Origin: Lysobacteraceae bacterium 2PB
GTDB lineage: Bacteria; Pseudomonadota; Gammaproteobacteria; Xanthomonadales; Xanthomonadaceae
DNA length: 64,000 bases
Direction of reading: 5' to 3'
Assembly: GCA_005502915.1 (NCBI GenBank)
Contig: SCMT01000021.1
Span: forward strand, 1 to 64,000
Part shown: positions 35,903 to 46,431 of the stretch, piece by piece
Position numbering within the stretch: position 1 is the stretch's first letter
Layout: each line of letters starts with the position of its first letter
Translations under genes and position numbers: made by a program
Notes under the pieces: model-generated
The model's input: only the letters and a program-made list of their open reading frames with translations
What the model was told of the DNA's origin: nothing
Databases searched by the model: none

Positions 35903-36268
35903 TCAACGCTGCGCCCACGCCAGCGCCAGCCCGCCGATCGCGAACATCACGATCCACGACAGGTGTCGTCCTCGGGTGAAGCCCAGCGGAAACAGGCCCG
36001 AGACGATCGCGGTCCAGCCGATGACCCGGGCCACGGAAGTTGCGCTGAGCGTGCCGTCTTCCGCTTGCAGCAGCAGGATTGCGAGACTCCACCATGCCAC
36101 CGTGGTCAGATGCCAGGCGAAACGAAGCGTCTGTTTCGTGAAGTCCGTGCCGCCGAGCAGCTCCGGAAGGTTGTCGCGGCGGAAGAGGCGCGACAGCAGG
36201 TAGCGCTCGCCGAGCCAGGAGTGTGCCGCGCCGAGGATGAAGATCAGGGTTGCGGCGATGGTTAGCAT
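35903..36268 (-). CDS. Small four-helix membrane protein
   Basis: This 121-residue protein has four helices: MLTIAATLIFILGAAHSWLG, LRFAWHLTTVAWWSLAILLL, ARVIGWTAIVSGLFPLGF and SWIVMFAIGGLALAW. A His in AAHSWLGER and another in AWHLTTVAWW are conserved-looking. It resembles small uncharacterised membrane proteins of plant-pathogenic gammaproteobacteria. It starts 11 nt after the phosphodiesterase stop, so the two are likely co-transcribed. Confidence 0.65.
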   Translation of the reverse strand: MLTIAATLIFILGAAHSWLGERYLLSRLFRRDNLPELLGGTDFTKQTLRFAWHLTTVAWWSLAILLLQAEDGTLSATSVARVIGWTAIVSGLFPLGFTRGRHLSWIVMFAIGGLALAWAQR

Positions 36269-36279
36269 GGCTTCACACC

Positions 36280-36768
36280 TCAGGTATCCCGATCGGGTCG
36301 ACGGGATTCGACTTGAAGCTCGACGATGCTTGCAGCCGCCACGCCTCCATCGATGTCCAGGATCGCCACCGTCACCGGCAGCTTGAACCGCCGCGGGCCT
36401 GCGCTGCCCGGGTTGAGGCGGAGGATGCCGGCGCGGTGTTCGATGCCGGGGCGATGCGAATGCCCGGTGATGATGACGTGGACGCCTGCTGCGACAGGAT
36501 CGAGATCCAGGTCGGCGATGTCGTGCAGCAGGTGGATCAGCACGCCGTCGATCTCGATCCACTCGCGTTCCGGCAGGTCGAAGGCCCACGCTCCCTTGTC
36601 GTTGTTGCCGCGTACGGCGGTGGTTGGCGCGAGGGCCGCGAGCTGCGCGAGGATGTCGACCGAGCCGATGTCGCCGCCATGCAGGATCGCGTCGCAGCCC
36701 TGCAGTGCGGCCATGGCTTCGGGGCGCAGCAGGCCGTGGGTGTCGGAAATCACGCCGATGCGGGGCAT
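36280..36768 (-). CDS. Metallophosphoesterase, YfcE/MJ0936 family
   Basis: This 162-residue phosphodiesterase of the calcineurin-like fold shows all metal-binding motifs in order: GVISDTHG (Asp9, His11), LHGGDIG (Asp33), RGNNDKG (Asn54-Asp56 region), a late LLHD and ITGHSHRPG. The closing LRLNPGSAGPRR matches the family's NPGS. These enzymes hydrolyse small phosphodiesters. The biological substrate is unknown. Confidence 0.9.
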   Translation of the reverse strand: MPRIGVISDTHGLLRPEAMAALQGCDAILHGGDIGSVDILAQLAALAPTTAVRGNNDKGAWAFDLPEREWIEIDGVLIHLLHDIADLDLDPVAAGVHVIITGHSHRPGIEHRAGILRLNPGSAGPRRFKLPVTVAILDIDGGVAAASIVELQVESRRPDRDT

Positions 36769-36946
36769 CGCTTTCAGTCTCTTGGGTGTCCGCCGTCAGC
36801 GGACCTTCGTGGGATTCGCAGTGTAGTTCGTCGACGGATGTTGCGGGATCGGAAAATTCCTACAGCAAGACGGGCAACCGCCCGAGATCTTCCGCGCCGG
36901 GATCGCGCCACGCTGGCGCATCCCGACCCTGGAATCCGGATCACGC

Positions 36947-39280
36947 ATGAGCATCCTCTCCGCCGCCGCATGGCTGCTCGCCGGGATCGGCCTGTGCCTG
37001 TGCCTGCCCGCGCCGCCCGATGCCGTGCTGCTGTCGATCATGGCCGCGCTGGCGTCGGTGTCGCTGCTGCGTGCGCAGTGGCGGCCGCTGGCGGCGCTGT
37101 GCGCCGGGATGCTGCTCGCCGGCCTGCATGCGTCCTGGTCGCTGTCGAGGCAGCTGCCGGTGGAGATGGAACATGGCGTCTTCGCGCTGCGCGGCACGGT
37201 GTCGGGCATGCCGATCCACGAGGCGCGGCGCACGCGCTTCGAGTTCCGGGTCGACGATGTCGATGCGATGCCGGAGGCCTTGCGTGGCGCGAGGCTGCGC
37301 CTGGCGTGGTACGACGATTTCGATGTCGAGACGCCGGCGCCGGATGCACCGAGGCTGCAGCTGGCGGCAGGCAGCCGCTGGTCGCTGTCGGCGAAGCTGC
37401 GTGCCCCGCGCGGCTTGCGCAATCCCGGCGGTGTCGATGGCGAGAAGCATGCCTTCGTCGACCGTATCGTTGCGGGCGGCTACGTCCGTGCGCCGGAGAC
37501 CGCGCGCCAGCTGCGAGGTCCGCGCGGCATCGATGCCTGGCGCGAGGCGATGTCGCGGCGGATCGAACGCGCCGTGCCGGAGGGCTCGTCCCGCTTCCTG
37601 CGTGCGCTCGCGCTCGGCGACACGCGCGGGCTCGGCGACGAGGACTGGGCGGTGCTGCGCGCGAACGGCCTGACCCATCTCATCGCGATCTCCGGCTTCC
37701 ACGTCGGCCTGGTCGCCGGTTTCTTCGCGCTGCTGGCGAGCGCGACCTGGTGGCTGTTCCCGCTGCTCGGCCGGGTCGCGCCGCGCACGCAGGCGGCGGC
37801 GGTCGCGGCGCTGGCCGGTGCCGCGCTGTATGCGGCGATGGCCGGGTTCGCGCTGCCGACGGTGCGCACGCTGCTGATGATCGCGGTGGTCGCCATCGCC
37901 CGGCTGTCGCGGCGCGGATGGCGGCCGTGGTCCGCAGTGGCGATGTCGGTGGTCGCGATGCTGGTCGTCGATCCGCTGGCGGTGCTGACGGCAGGCTTCT
38001 GGCTGAGCTTCGGTGGCGTGGCCTGGCTGCTGTGGTGCCTGCCCGACGGCGGCGGCCGACCGGTGCGCGATTTCCTGTCGGCGCAGGCGGTGGCGACGGT
38101 CGGCCTGCTGCCGTTGACCGTGGCGCTGTTCGGCCAGGCCTCGCTGGCCGGGCCGTTCGCGAACCTGCTGGCGATCCCGTGGTGGAGCCTCGTCGTGGTG
38201 CCACTGTCGCTGGTGGGCCTGGCGCTGGAAGCCCTGCAGGCGGGCTGGGGTGCCTGGGCCTGGCGACTGGCGGCCTGGGCTTTCGATCCGAGCTGGTCGC
38301 TGTTCGAGGCGATGGCCGGCAGCCCGCTTGCCCTGTGGTGGCTTCCGGAGGCGCGCTGGTACGCGCTCCCGCTGGCCCTGATCTCGGCGTTCTGGTGCCT
38401 GCTGCCCCGGGCGCTGCCGGGCAGGCCGCTGGCCCTGCTGCTGTGGCTGCCGCTGCTGTGGCCGGATCGCGCGGCCCCGGAAGCGGGTGAGGTCGAGATC
38501 GTGGTGCTCGACGTGGGGCAGGGGCTGTCGGTGCTGGTCAGGACCGCCAATCACCATCTGCTCTACGACATGGGGCCGGCGATTCCCGAGGGCTTCGATG
38601 CCGGCGAGCGGGCGGTGGTGCCGGCGCTGCATGCCCTGGGCGTGCGCGCGCTCGACGCGGCCGTGGTCAGCCATGGCGACAACGACCATGCCGGCGGCTT
38701 CGAGTCCGTGGCGGCCGTGTTCGCGATGCGCCGGGTGCTCGCGCCGGAGGGCAGCAACCAGCCCACGGCCATCCCTGCGCTGCGCGAGTGCCGGGCAGGG
38801 GATGCCTGGACCTGGGACGGCGTGCGCTTCCGCGTCCTCCATCCGACCCCGCACTTTCCCTACCTGCGCAACGAGTCGAGCTGCGTGATGCGCATCGAGA
38901 CCGCGCATGGCGCCGTGCTGCTGACCGGCGACATCGGCCAGGTGATCGAGCGCGGCCTGCTGCGCCACGATCCGGCCGCCGTGCGTGCCGATGTCGTGCT
39001 CATGGCGCACCACGGCAGCGACAGTTCGTCCGATCCCGGCTTCGTCGCCGCGACCGGCGCAGGCTTCGCCCCGGTGTCCGCCGGTTACGGCAACCGGTTC
39101 CGGCATCCCAAGCCGGCGGTGGTCGAGCGCTGGCGCTATCGCGGGGCGCGGACGCCGGTCACCGGCGAAACCGGCGCGCAGCGCCTGCGGCTGACGGCGG
39201 CGGGCGTCGGCTACGAGGACGAGCGCACCCGGCGTCGACGCCTCTGGGACGCCGTGGCGCGACGGGCGAGGGCGGAATGA
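36947..39280 (+). CDS. comEC: ComEC/Rec2 DNA-uptake channel protein
   Basis: This protein conducts single-stranded DNA across the inner membrane in natural transformation. The 777-residue protein has the three standard parts. There is an N-terminal membrane and OB-like DUF4131 region (1-200), a polytopic competence domain (about 215-480, with NGLTHLIAISGFHVGLVAGF and GFWLSFGGVAWLL), and a C-terminal metallo-beta-lactamase-like domain (about 510-740, with VVLDVGQGLSVLV, VSHGDNDHAGG and LLTGDIGQ). It is full length with intact motifs, which supports transformability. Other com/pil genes are outside the window. Confidence 0.93.
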   Translation: MSILSAAAWLLAGIGLCLCLPAPPDAVLLSIMAALASVSLLRAQWRPLAALCAGMLLAGLHASWSLSRQLPVEMEHGVFALRGTVSGMPIHEARRTRFEFRVDDVDAMPEALRGARLRLAWYDDFDVETPAPDAPRLQLAAGSRWSLSAKLRAPRGLRNPGGVDGEKHAFVDRIVAGGYVRAPETARQLRGPRGIDAWREAMSRRIERAVPEGSSRFLRALALGDTRGLGDEDWAVLRANGLTHLIAISGFHVGLVAGFFALLASATWWLFPLLGRVAPRTQAAAVAALAGAALYAAMAGFALPTVRTLLMIAVVAIARLSRRGWRPWSAVAMSVVAMLVVDPLAVLTAGFWLSFGGVAWLLWCLPDGGGRPVRDFLSAQAVATVGLLPLTVALFGQASLAGPFANLLAIPWWSLVVVPLSLVGLALEALQAGWGAWAWRLAAWAFDPSWSLFEAMAGSPLALWWLPEARWYALPLALISAFWCLLPRALPGRPLALLLWLPLLWPDRAAPEAGEVEIVVLDVGQGLSVLVRTANHHLLYDMGPAIPEGFDAGERAVVPALHALGVRALDAAVVSHGDNDHAGGFESVAAVFAMRRVLAPEGSNQPTAIPALRECRAGDAWTWDGVRFRVLHPTPHFPYLRNESSCVMRIETAHGAVLLTGDIGQVIERGLLRHDPAAVRADVVLMAHHGSDSSSDPGFVAATGAGFAPVSAGYGNRFRHPKPAVVERWRYRGARTPVTGETGAQRLRLTAAGVGYEDERTRRRRLWDAVARRARAE

Positions 39281-39433
39281 GCGGCGTTGCGACGGGCGGA
39301 CGGCAGGCGTTTCGCGGGCTGCGTGATGCCGGTCGCGTTGCATTCCGGTCCGCCGCCCCCATCCGGATGGCTGCGCATGGCTGGGCTATGCTATGTGCCT
39401 GAATCAACACGGCCCCGGGCCGGAGGACGCGAC

Positions 39434-40096
39434 GTGCTGGAACTGGTCAAGGCGGGCGGATGGCCGATGATTCCCCTGCTGCTGCTCACCGTGGCGGCGC
39501 TGGCGATCATCCTCGAACGGTTCTGGACCCTGCGCCGCAAGACCGTGCTCCCGCCCGGGCTGGGCGATGAAGTCCGCGCCTGGGCCGCGCGCGGCAACCT
39601 CGACCCCACCCACATCGACTCCCTGCGCCGCACCTCGCCCTTGGGCAGCCTGCTGGCCGCCGCGCTGGACGTGCGCAACCGGCCCCGCGACCAGATCCGC
39701 GAGCGCATCGAGGACGTGGGCCGCCATCTGGTCCACCGGATGGAGAAGTTCCTGAACACCCTCGGCACGATCGCCGCCGCCGGCCCGCTGCTGGGCCTGT
39801 TCGGCACCGTGGTCGGCATGATCCAGATGTTCATCACCATCTCCGACGGCAGCATCGGCGACGTCAACGAGCTGGCCGGCGGCATCGGCAAGGCGCTGAT
39901 CTGCACCGCGACGGGCATGGTCGTGGCCATCCCGGCGCTGATGTTCCACCGCTATTTCCGCGGCCGCATCGCCGGCTACATCGTCGAGATGGAGCACGAA
40001 GCGATCCAGCTGCTCGACACCCTCGACGCGCCGCGCGCCTCGGCCCCCACCGCGTCCGGCGCGCGCGGGATCACGCCGCCGGTGGCGGGCACCTGA
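39434..40096 (+). CDS. exbB: ExbB/TolQ-family proton channel
   Basis: This 220-residue inner-membrane protein uses the proton gradient with ExbD to drive outer-membrane transport. Helix 1 is MIPLLLLTVAALAIILERFW. Helices 2 and 3 carry LGTIAAAGPLLGLFGTVVGM and IGKALICTATGMVVAIPALM, the conserved MotA/TolQ/ExbB channel. A GTG at 39434 follows GGAGG (39422-39426). exbD follows by 12 nt, then msbA. ExbB/ExbD next to msbA-lpxK is common in xanthomonads and pseudomonads. No tonB is nearby, so the partner is unclear. Confidence 0.92.
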   Translation: MLELVKAGGWPMIPLLLLTVAALAIILERFWTLRRKTVLPPGLGDEVRAWAARGNLDPTHIDSLRRTSPLGSLLAAALDVRNRPRDQIRERIEDVGRHLVHRMEKFLNTLGTIAAAGPLLGLFGTVVGMIQMFITISDGSIGDVNELAGGIGKALICTATGMVVAIPALMFHRYFRGRIAGYIVEMEHEAIQLLDTLDAPRASAPTASGARGITPPVAGT

Positions 40097-40108
40097 GCAG
40101 GCTCCGAC

Positions 40109-40545
40109 ATGCGCATCCGCGACTTCCGCAGCGACGACGAGCCCGAGATCAACCTCGTGCCGCTGATCGACGTGATCCTGGTGCTGATCATCTTCTTCGT
40201 GGTCACCACCACCTTCGACGCGCGTTCGGTGCTCAAGCTGCAGCTGCCCAAGGCCGAGGGCACGCCGACCGAGACCACCTCGAAGGCGCTGAGCGTGCTG
40301 GTCAACGCCGACGGCCGCTATTTCGTGCAGGACCGCGAGGCGCTGCGAACCGACCTGGAATCGCTGAAGCGCACGATCGTCGAGGTCGCCGGCGACGACC
40401 GCAAGCGCCCCGTGCTGCTGCGCGCCGACGCGCGCACGCCGCACCAGGCCGTGGTCACCGCGCTCGACGCGCTGGGCCAGCTCGGCTTCCGCCAGATCAG
40501 CATCGCCACCGCACCCGAGCAGAAGGCCGGGGGAGCGGCGAAGCG

Positions 40546-40549
<4 letters not shown>
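40109..40549 (+). CDS. exbD: ExbD/TolR-family protein
   Basis: This 146-residue protein has a single N-terminal helix ([20 protein letters not shown]) whose Asp (in PLIDVIL) is the proton-carrying residue, then a periplasmic domain ([49 protein letters not shown]). It forms the stator with the upstream ExbB. The stop overlaps the GTG start of msbA by 4 nt. Confidence 0.93.
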
Positions 40550-42320
<1,771 letters not shown>

Positions 42321-42324
<4 letters not shown>

Positions 42325-43385
42325 CGACAGCCCGTTCCACGCACCCGCAGCCGCCGCCCTACTGGTTCGACGGCAGCGTGCCGCCCTGGCCCGCGCGCCT
42401 GCTCTCGCATGTGTATGCGGGCGCGGTCGCGGCGCGCGCGGCGCTCTTCCGTCACGGCGTATTGCGCAGCACGCACCCGGGCAAACCGGTGGTCGTGGTC
42501 GGCAACCTCATCGCCGGCGGCAGCGGCAAGACGCCGCTGGTCATCGCCATCGTCGAGCGCCTCCGCGAGGAGGGCTGGGTGCCGGGCGTGGCCAGCCGCG
42601 GCTACGGCCGCCAGGACCCGACCACGCCGCGCTGGGTCGAAGCCGACACGGCGCCGGAGCTGGCCGGCGACGAGCCGCTGCTGATCGCTCGCGAGGCCGT
42701 GGTGCCGGTGCGCGTGGATCGCGATCGCGCCGCCGCCGCGCACGCCCTGGTCGAGCGTGGCTGCAACGTGGTGGTCTGCGACGACGGCCTGCAGCACTAC
42801 CGGCTGAAGCGCGACATCGAGATCGAAGTCATCGACGGCCGCCGCCGCTACGGCAACGGCCTGCTGCTGCCCGCCGGCCCGCTGCGCGAGCCGCTGTCGC
42901 GTCGCGCTGACTGCGATTTCCACGTCGTCAACGCGGGCACCGATCCCGGCGATGCCTCGGCGACCGTCGGCGGCAAGACCGGTGAAGCCGGCAAGGCTGG
43001 TTTCGGCGAATGGCGGATGCGCCTGCGGCCCGGCGATGCGCAGGCGCTGCGCGGCGCGCGCGCGCTGCCGCTGTCGGCGTTCTCCGGCCAGCGCGTCCAC
43101 GCGGTCGCGGGCATCGGCCACCCCGAGCGTTTCTTCTCGCTGCTGCGCGATCTCGGCATCGCCGTCGTGCCGCACGCCTTTCCCGATCACCACCGCTACA
43201 CCCGCGACGATCTTGCGTTCGGCAGCGACCTCCCGGTGCTGATGACCGCGAAGGATGCGGTCAAATGCGCGCCATTCGCGGGCGAACGGTGCTACAGCGT
43301 GCCGATCCGCACGGAACTGCCCGAAGCATTCTGGGTAATGTTGCTGGATCGCCTGCGCGAATGCGCACAAGGACCATCGATGTGA
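42321..43385 (+). CDS. lpxK: Tetraacyldisaccharide 4'-kinase
   Basis: This enzyme phosphorylates the 4' position of the tetraacyldisaccharide to make lipid IVA, the sixth step of lipid A synthesis. The 354-residue protein has the P-loop [12 protein letters not shown] (61-72), the VASRGYGR segment, the [15 protein letters not shown] motif, and the late [11 protein letters not shown] and FPDHHRYT. It acts at the cytoplasmic face of the inner membrane, directly before MsbA in the pathway, which fits the 4-nt gene overlap. Confidence 0.95.
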
Positions 43386-43684
43386 ACACGGCAGACATGC
43401 ACAGGACCGCGGTGAACAGGACCGAGGCGAGGATGGCGGGATGGCTGCGGGCCCTGGTCGCACTCGCGTCCGCCGGCTGGGTGGTGCCGATGTGGCTCGG
43501 CTTCTGGACCGTGCTGCAGTTCGCCGAGCTGGAGCTGATGCCGGCGCTGATGCAGCAGCCACGCCTGAATTCCTTCCCGTTCCTCGATTTCGCGGTCGAC
43601 TGCCTCGTGATCGGCTTCCTCTGGCTGGGGGCGGCGATCGCGGGTTGGGTCTGGGTCGCCACCGGTCGCCGCAGGAGCGCCTGA
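43382..43684 (+). CDS. Small membrane protein between lpxK and kdsB
   Basis: A protein of about 100 residues with two hydrophobic helices ([20 protein letters not shown] and [20 protein letters not shown]). The GTG at 43382 overlaps the lpxK stop as GTGA and is my preferred start. ATGs at 43397 and 43433 are alternatives. In E. coli this slot holds the Trm112-like YcaR, but the present protein is unrelated and membrane-bound. I know no family. Its operon position suggests a link to envelope assembly, but only by association. Confidence 0.65.
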   Translation: MNTADMHRTAVNRTEARMAGWLRALVALASAGWVVPMWLGFWTVLQFAELELMPALMQQPRLNSFPFLDFAVDCLVIGFLWLGAAIAGWVWVATGRRRSA

Positions 43685-43687
43685 CGC

Positions 43688-44461
43688 ATGCCCGACTTCG
43701 TCGTCGCCATCCCTGCGCGCTACGCGGCGTCGCGCCTGCCGGGCAAGCCGCTGCGCCAGCTCGGCGGCGAGCCGCTGGTGCTGCACGTCGCCCGTCGCGC
43801 GCTGGAGGCCGGCGCACGTGAGGCCTGGGTGGCCACCGACGACGCGCGCATCGCCGACGCCCTCGCCGACAGCGGCGTGCGCATCGCGATGACCTCGCCG
43901 GACCACGCTTCGGGCACCGATCGCCTGGCCGAATGCGCGGCGATCGCCGGCTGGTCCGACGACACCGTGGTCGTGAACCTGCAGGGCGACGAACCGTTCG
44001 CACCGGCCGAAGGCATCCGCGCCGTCGCCGAGGCCCTGGTCGACAGCGGCGCGCCGATGAGCACCCTGGCCGCGCCGATCGAGGACGTCGAGACGCTGTT
44101 CGATCCCAACGCGGTGAAGCTGGTCCGCGCCGGGAATGGCGATGCCCTGTACTTCAGCCGCGCGCCGATCCCATGGCCGCGCGATGCCTTCGCCCGCGAT
44201 CGCGACACGCTGCCGCCGGGCGGGCACTGGCTGCGTCATATCGGCATCTACGGCTATCGCGCCGGGTTCCTGCCGCGTTTCGCCGCGATGCCGCCCGCCA
44301 CGCTGGAGCGGATCGAGTCGCTCGAACAGCTCCGTGTGCTCGAAGCGGGGCATCGCATCGCGGTGCGCCTGAGCCCGGCGCCGTTCCCGCCGGGCGTGGA
44401 CACGCCCGAAGACCTGGAACGCGCCGAGCGCCATCTCGCCGCCCTGCGCGCGGGAGGCTGA
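43688..44461 (+). CDS. kdsB: 3-Deoxy-manno-octulosonate cytidylyltransferase (CMP-Kdo synthetase)
   Basis: This enzyme activates Kdo with CTP for the inner core of lipopolysaccharide. The 257-residue protein starts with [17 protein letters not shown] (the CTP-binding loop), then [41 protein letters not shown] and [18 protein letters not shown], the complete KdsB pattern. It lies 3 bases after the small membrane gene and 3 bases before the phosphatase. Confidence 0.95.
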   Translation: MPDFVVAIPARYAASRLPGKPLRQLGGEPLVLHVARRALEAGAREAWVATDDARIADALADSGVRIAMTSPDHASGTDRLAECAAIAGWSDDTVVVNLQGDEPFAPAEGIRAVAEALVDSGAPMSTLAAPIEDVETLFDPNAVKLVRAGNGDALYFSRAPIPWPRDAFARDRDTLPPGGHWLRHIGIYGYRAGFLPRFAAMPPATLERIESLEQLRVLEAGHRIAVRLSPAPFPPGVDTPEDLERAERHLAALRAGG

Positions 44462-44464
44462 ACG

Positions 44465-44947
44465 ATGCGACTGCTGATGGTGTGCCTGGGCAACATCTGC
44501 CGGTCGCCGCTGGCCGAGGGCGCGGTGCGGGCGCACCTGGACCGCCATGGCCTGGACTGGGTGGAGGTCGATTCGGCCGGCACCGGTGGCTGGCACGCTG
44601 GCGAGCCGCCGGATCGACGCAGCATCGCGGTGGCGGCCTCGTTCGGGGTCGACATCCGCGCCCAGCGCGCGCGCAAGCTGGTCCGCGCCGATTTCACCCA
44701 CTTCGATTGGCTGCTCTGCGCCGACCACAGCGTGCTGCGCGATGTCCGCGCCGCCGCGCCGGCCGAGGCACGCGAGCGCGCCGTGTTGCTGCTGGACTGG
44801 GCCGGGCAGGGCACCGATGCGGAGATCCCGGACCCCTACACCGGCGATGCCGAGGATTTCCGGCGTGTGTGGACCCTGGTCGACGCCGCCGCGGCCGGCA
44901 TCGTCGCGCGGATCGCGCGTGCCGCGTCCGGTCGCATTCCGGGTTGA
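44465..44947 (+). CDS. Low-molecular-weight protein-tyrosine phosphatase
   Basis: This 160-residue enzyme has the C-X5-R active site CLGNICRSP (Cys7, Arg13) at the N-terminus and the general acid in PDPYTGDAEDF (about residue 123). Bacterial relatives (Wzb, Etp) dephosphorylate tyrosine kinases that control polysaccharide export, but no BY-kinase is in the window. It is packed between kdsB and the NHL protein in the same direction. Confidence 0.92.
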   Translation: MRLLMVCLGNICRSPLAEGAVRAHLDRHGLDWVEVDSAGTGGWHAGEPPDRRSIAVAASFGVDIRAQRARKLVRADFTHFDWLLCADHSVLRDVRAAAPAEARERAVLLLDWAGQGTDAEIPDPYTGDAEDFRRVWTLVDAAAAGIVARIARAASGRIPG

Positions 44948-44981
44948 CGCTCGCGCCCGGACTGCGGATGCTGCACAGGTT

Positions 44982-46409
44982 ATGGAACCCTCCCTCGCCC
45001 CCGAATTTCCGTCCAGCCTCGAATGGCTGAACCTTCCCCGCCCGCTGCGCATGGCGCAGCTGCGCGGCAAGATCACCGCGATCGCCTTCGTCAATGCCGG
45101 CTCGGCCTGGTGCCAGCAGCGGCTGGCCGACCTGGTGACCCTGCGCAAGCGTCACGGCGAACACCTGCATGTCGTGGCCGTGCACGTGCCGCGCTTCGAC
45201 CACGAGCGCGATGCGCGCCGGGTGATGAAGCGCCTGCACCGCCAGACCCTGGATTTCCCGATCGCCCATGACGCCGACTGGGTCATGTGGCAGCACTACG
45301 GCATCGAGGCCTGGCCGACCGTGGTCATGCTCGACGGCCAGGGCCGCATCCGCGAGCGCGTGCTCGGCGACAGCCCGATCCGCGACCTCGACAGCCTGTT
45401 CAGCAAGCTGCGCGCCGAGGAAACCCCGCAATCGATCAATCCCGACCCGATCGAACTGCGCCGCAGCCGCGAGCCCGACCTGCCGCTGCGTTTCCCGATC
45501 GGCATCGCCGCCAACCAGCAGTACCTCTACGTGGTCGATTCCGGGCACCACCGCGTGCTCGAGTGCACCCACGCCGGGCGCATCCATCGCCAGTTCGGCA
45601 GCGGCGGCGCGGGCTTCATCGACGGTCCGATGGAACTGGCCGCCTTCCAGAACCCGCAGGGCCTGTGGCTGCAGCGCGACGCGCTGTACGTCGCCGACAC
45701 CGGCAACCATGCCGTGCGCCGAATCAAGCTCAGCACCGGCGACGTCGACACCCTCTGCGGCGCCGGCCGTGCCGGCACCCCGACCGAAGGTCCGGTGCAG
45801 GATCCGCGCGCGGTCGCGCTGGACCAGCCCCGCGCCGTGGCGGTCTCGCCCTCGAACATCGTCTGCATCGCCACCGCCGGCGACAACCGGGTGTGGGCCT
45901 ACGACCTGGGCGATCGCTCGATCCGCCTGCTCGCCGGCTCCGGCCGGATGGAGCTGGCCGATGGAGAAGGCCCCGCCGCCGGTTTCGTCGGGCCCAGCGC
46001 CCTGGCCATCGTCCAGCAGATCCTCTACGTCTGCGACGAGGCCGGCTCGGCCATCCGCAGCGTCCACCTGCGCACCCGCCAGGTGACCACGCTGGTCGGG
46101 CAGGGCGCCTGGCAGTTCGGCAACCTCGAAGGCTCCCGTGCCGACGCCCTGCTGCAGCAGCCGCAGGCGATCTCCCTGGACGGCGCCTCGCCGGTGCTGT
46201 GGGTCGCCGACAGCGGCAACGACCAGCTGCGCACCCTGCGCCTGGGCGGCGGCGAGGTCAGCACGATCAGCCTGCCGCAGCGTCTGCATGCACCCGCGGG
46301 CCTGGCGGTGGTCAACGGCATCGTCTGGATCGCCGACACCGACGCCCACGCCGTGCTGCGTTTCGACCCGGCGGACGGCAGCCTGCGCCAGATCCCCATC
46401 GGGGACTGA
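44982..46409 (+). CDS. NHL-repeat protein with thioredoxin-like N-terminus (NHLRC2-like)
   Basis: This 475-residue protein has two parts. Residues about 1-145 form a thioredoxin-like fold (ITAIAFVNAGSAWCQQRLAD, HVVAVHVPRF, YGIEAWPTVVMLDGQGRIRE) that has a single Cys where CxxC would be, so ordinary redox activity is doubtful. Residues about 170-470 form a six-bladed NHL propeller with repeats such as YLYVVDSGHHRVLECT, ALYVADTGNHAVRRI and VLWVADSGNDQLRTL. This is the architecture of NHLRC2-type proteins. The function is unknown. Confidence 0.85.
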   Translation: MEPSLAPEFPSSLEWLNLPRPLRMAQLRGKITAIAFVNAGSAWCQQRLADLVTLRKRHGEHLHVVAVHVPRFDHERDARRVMKRLHRQTLDFPIAHDADWVMWQHYGIEAWPTVVMLDGQGRIRERVLGDSPIRDLDSLFSKLRAEETPQSINPDPIELRRSREPDLPLRFPIGIAANQQYLYVVDSGHHRVLECTHAGRIHRQFGSGGAGFIDGPMELAAFQNPQGLWLQRDALYVADTGNHAVRRIKLSTGDVDTLCGAGRAGTPTEGPVQDPRAVALDQPRAVAVSPSNIVCIATAGDNRVWAYDLGDRSIRLLAGSGRMELADGEGPAAGFVGPSALAIVQQILYVCDEAGSAIRSVHLRTRQVTTLVGQGAWQFGNLEGSRADALLQQPQAISLDGASPVLWVADSGNDQLRTLRLGGGEVSTISLPQRLHAPAGLAVVNGIVWIADTDAHAVLRFDPADGSLRQIPIGD

Positions 46410-46431
46410 CCGCGCGGCGACCGGATCCGGC

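Noticed and set aside
36941-39343. An 800-codon minus-strand frame opposite comEC
   Set aside because: It is the mirror of the comEC third-position GC bias. Its composition (Arg, Gln, His, Pro) is unlike a real protein and it has no recognisable domain.
39338-39392. Promoter TTGCAT...TATGCT before exbB
   Set aside because: The two boxes are 43 bases apart, far too distant to form one sigma-70 promoter.
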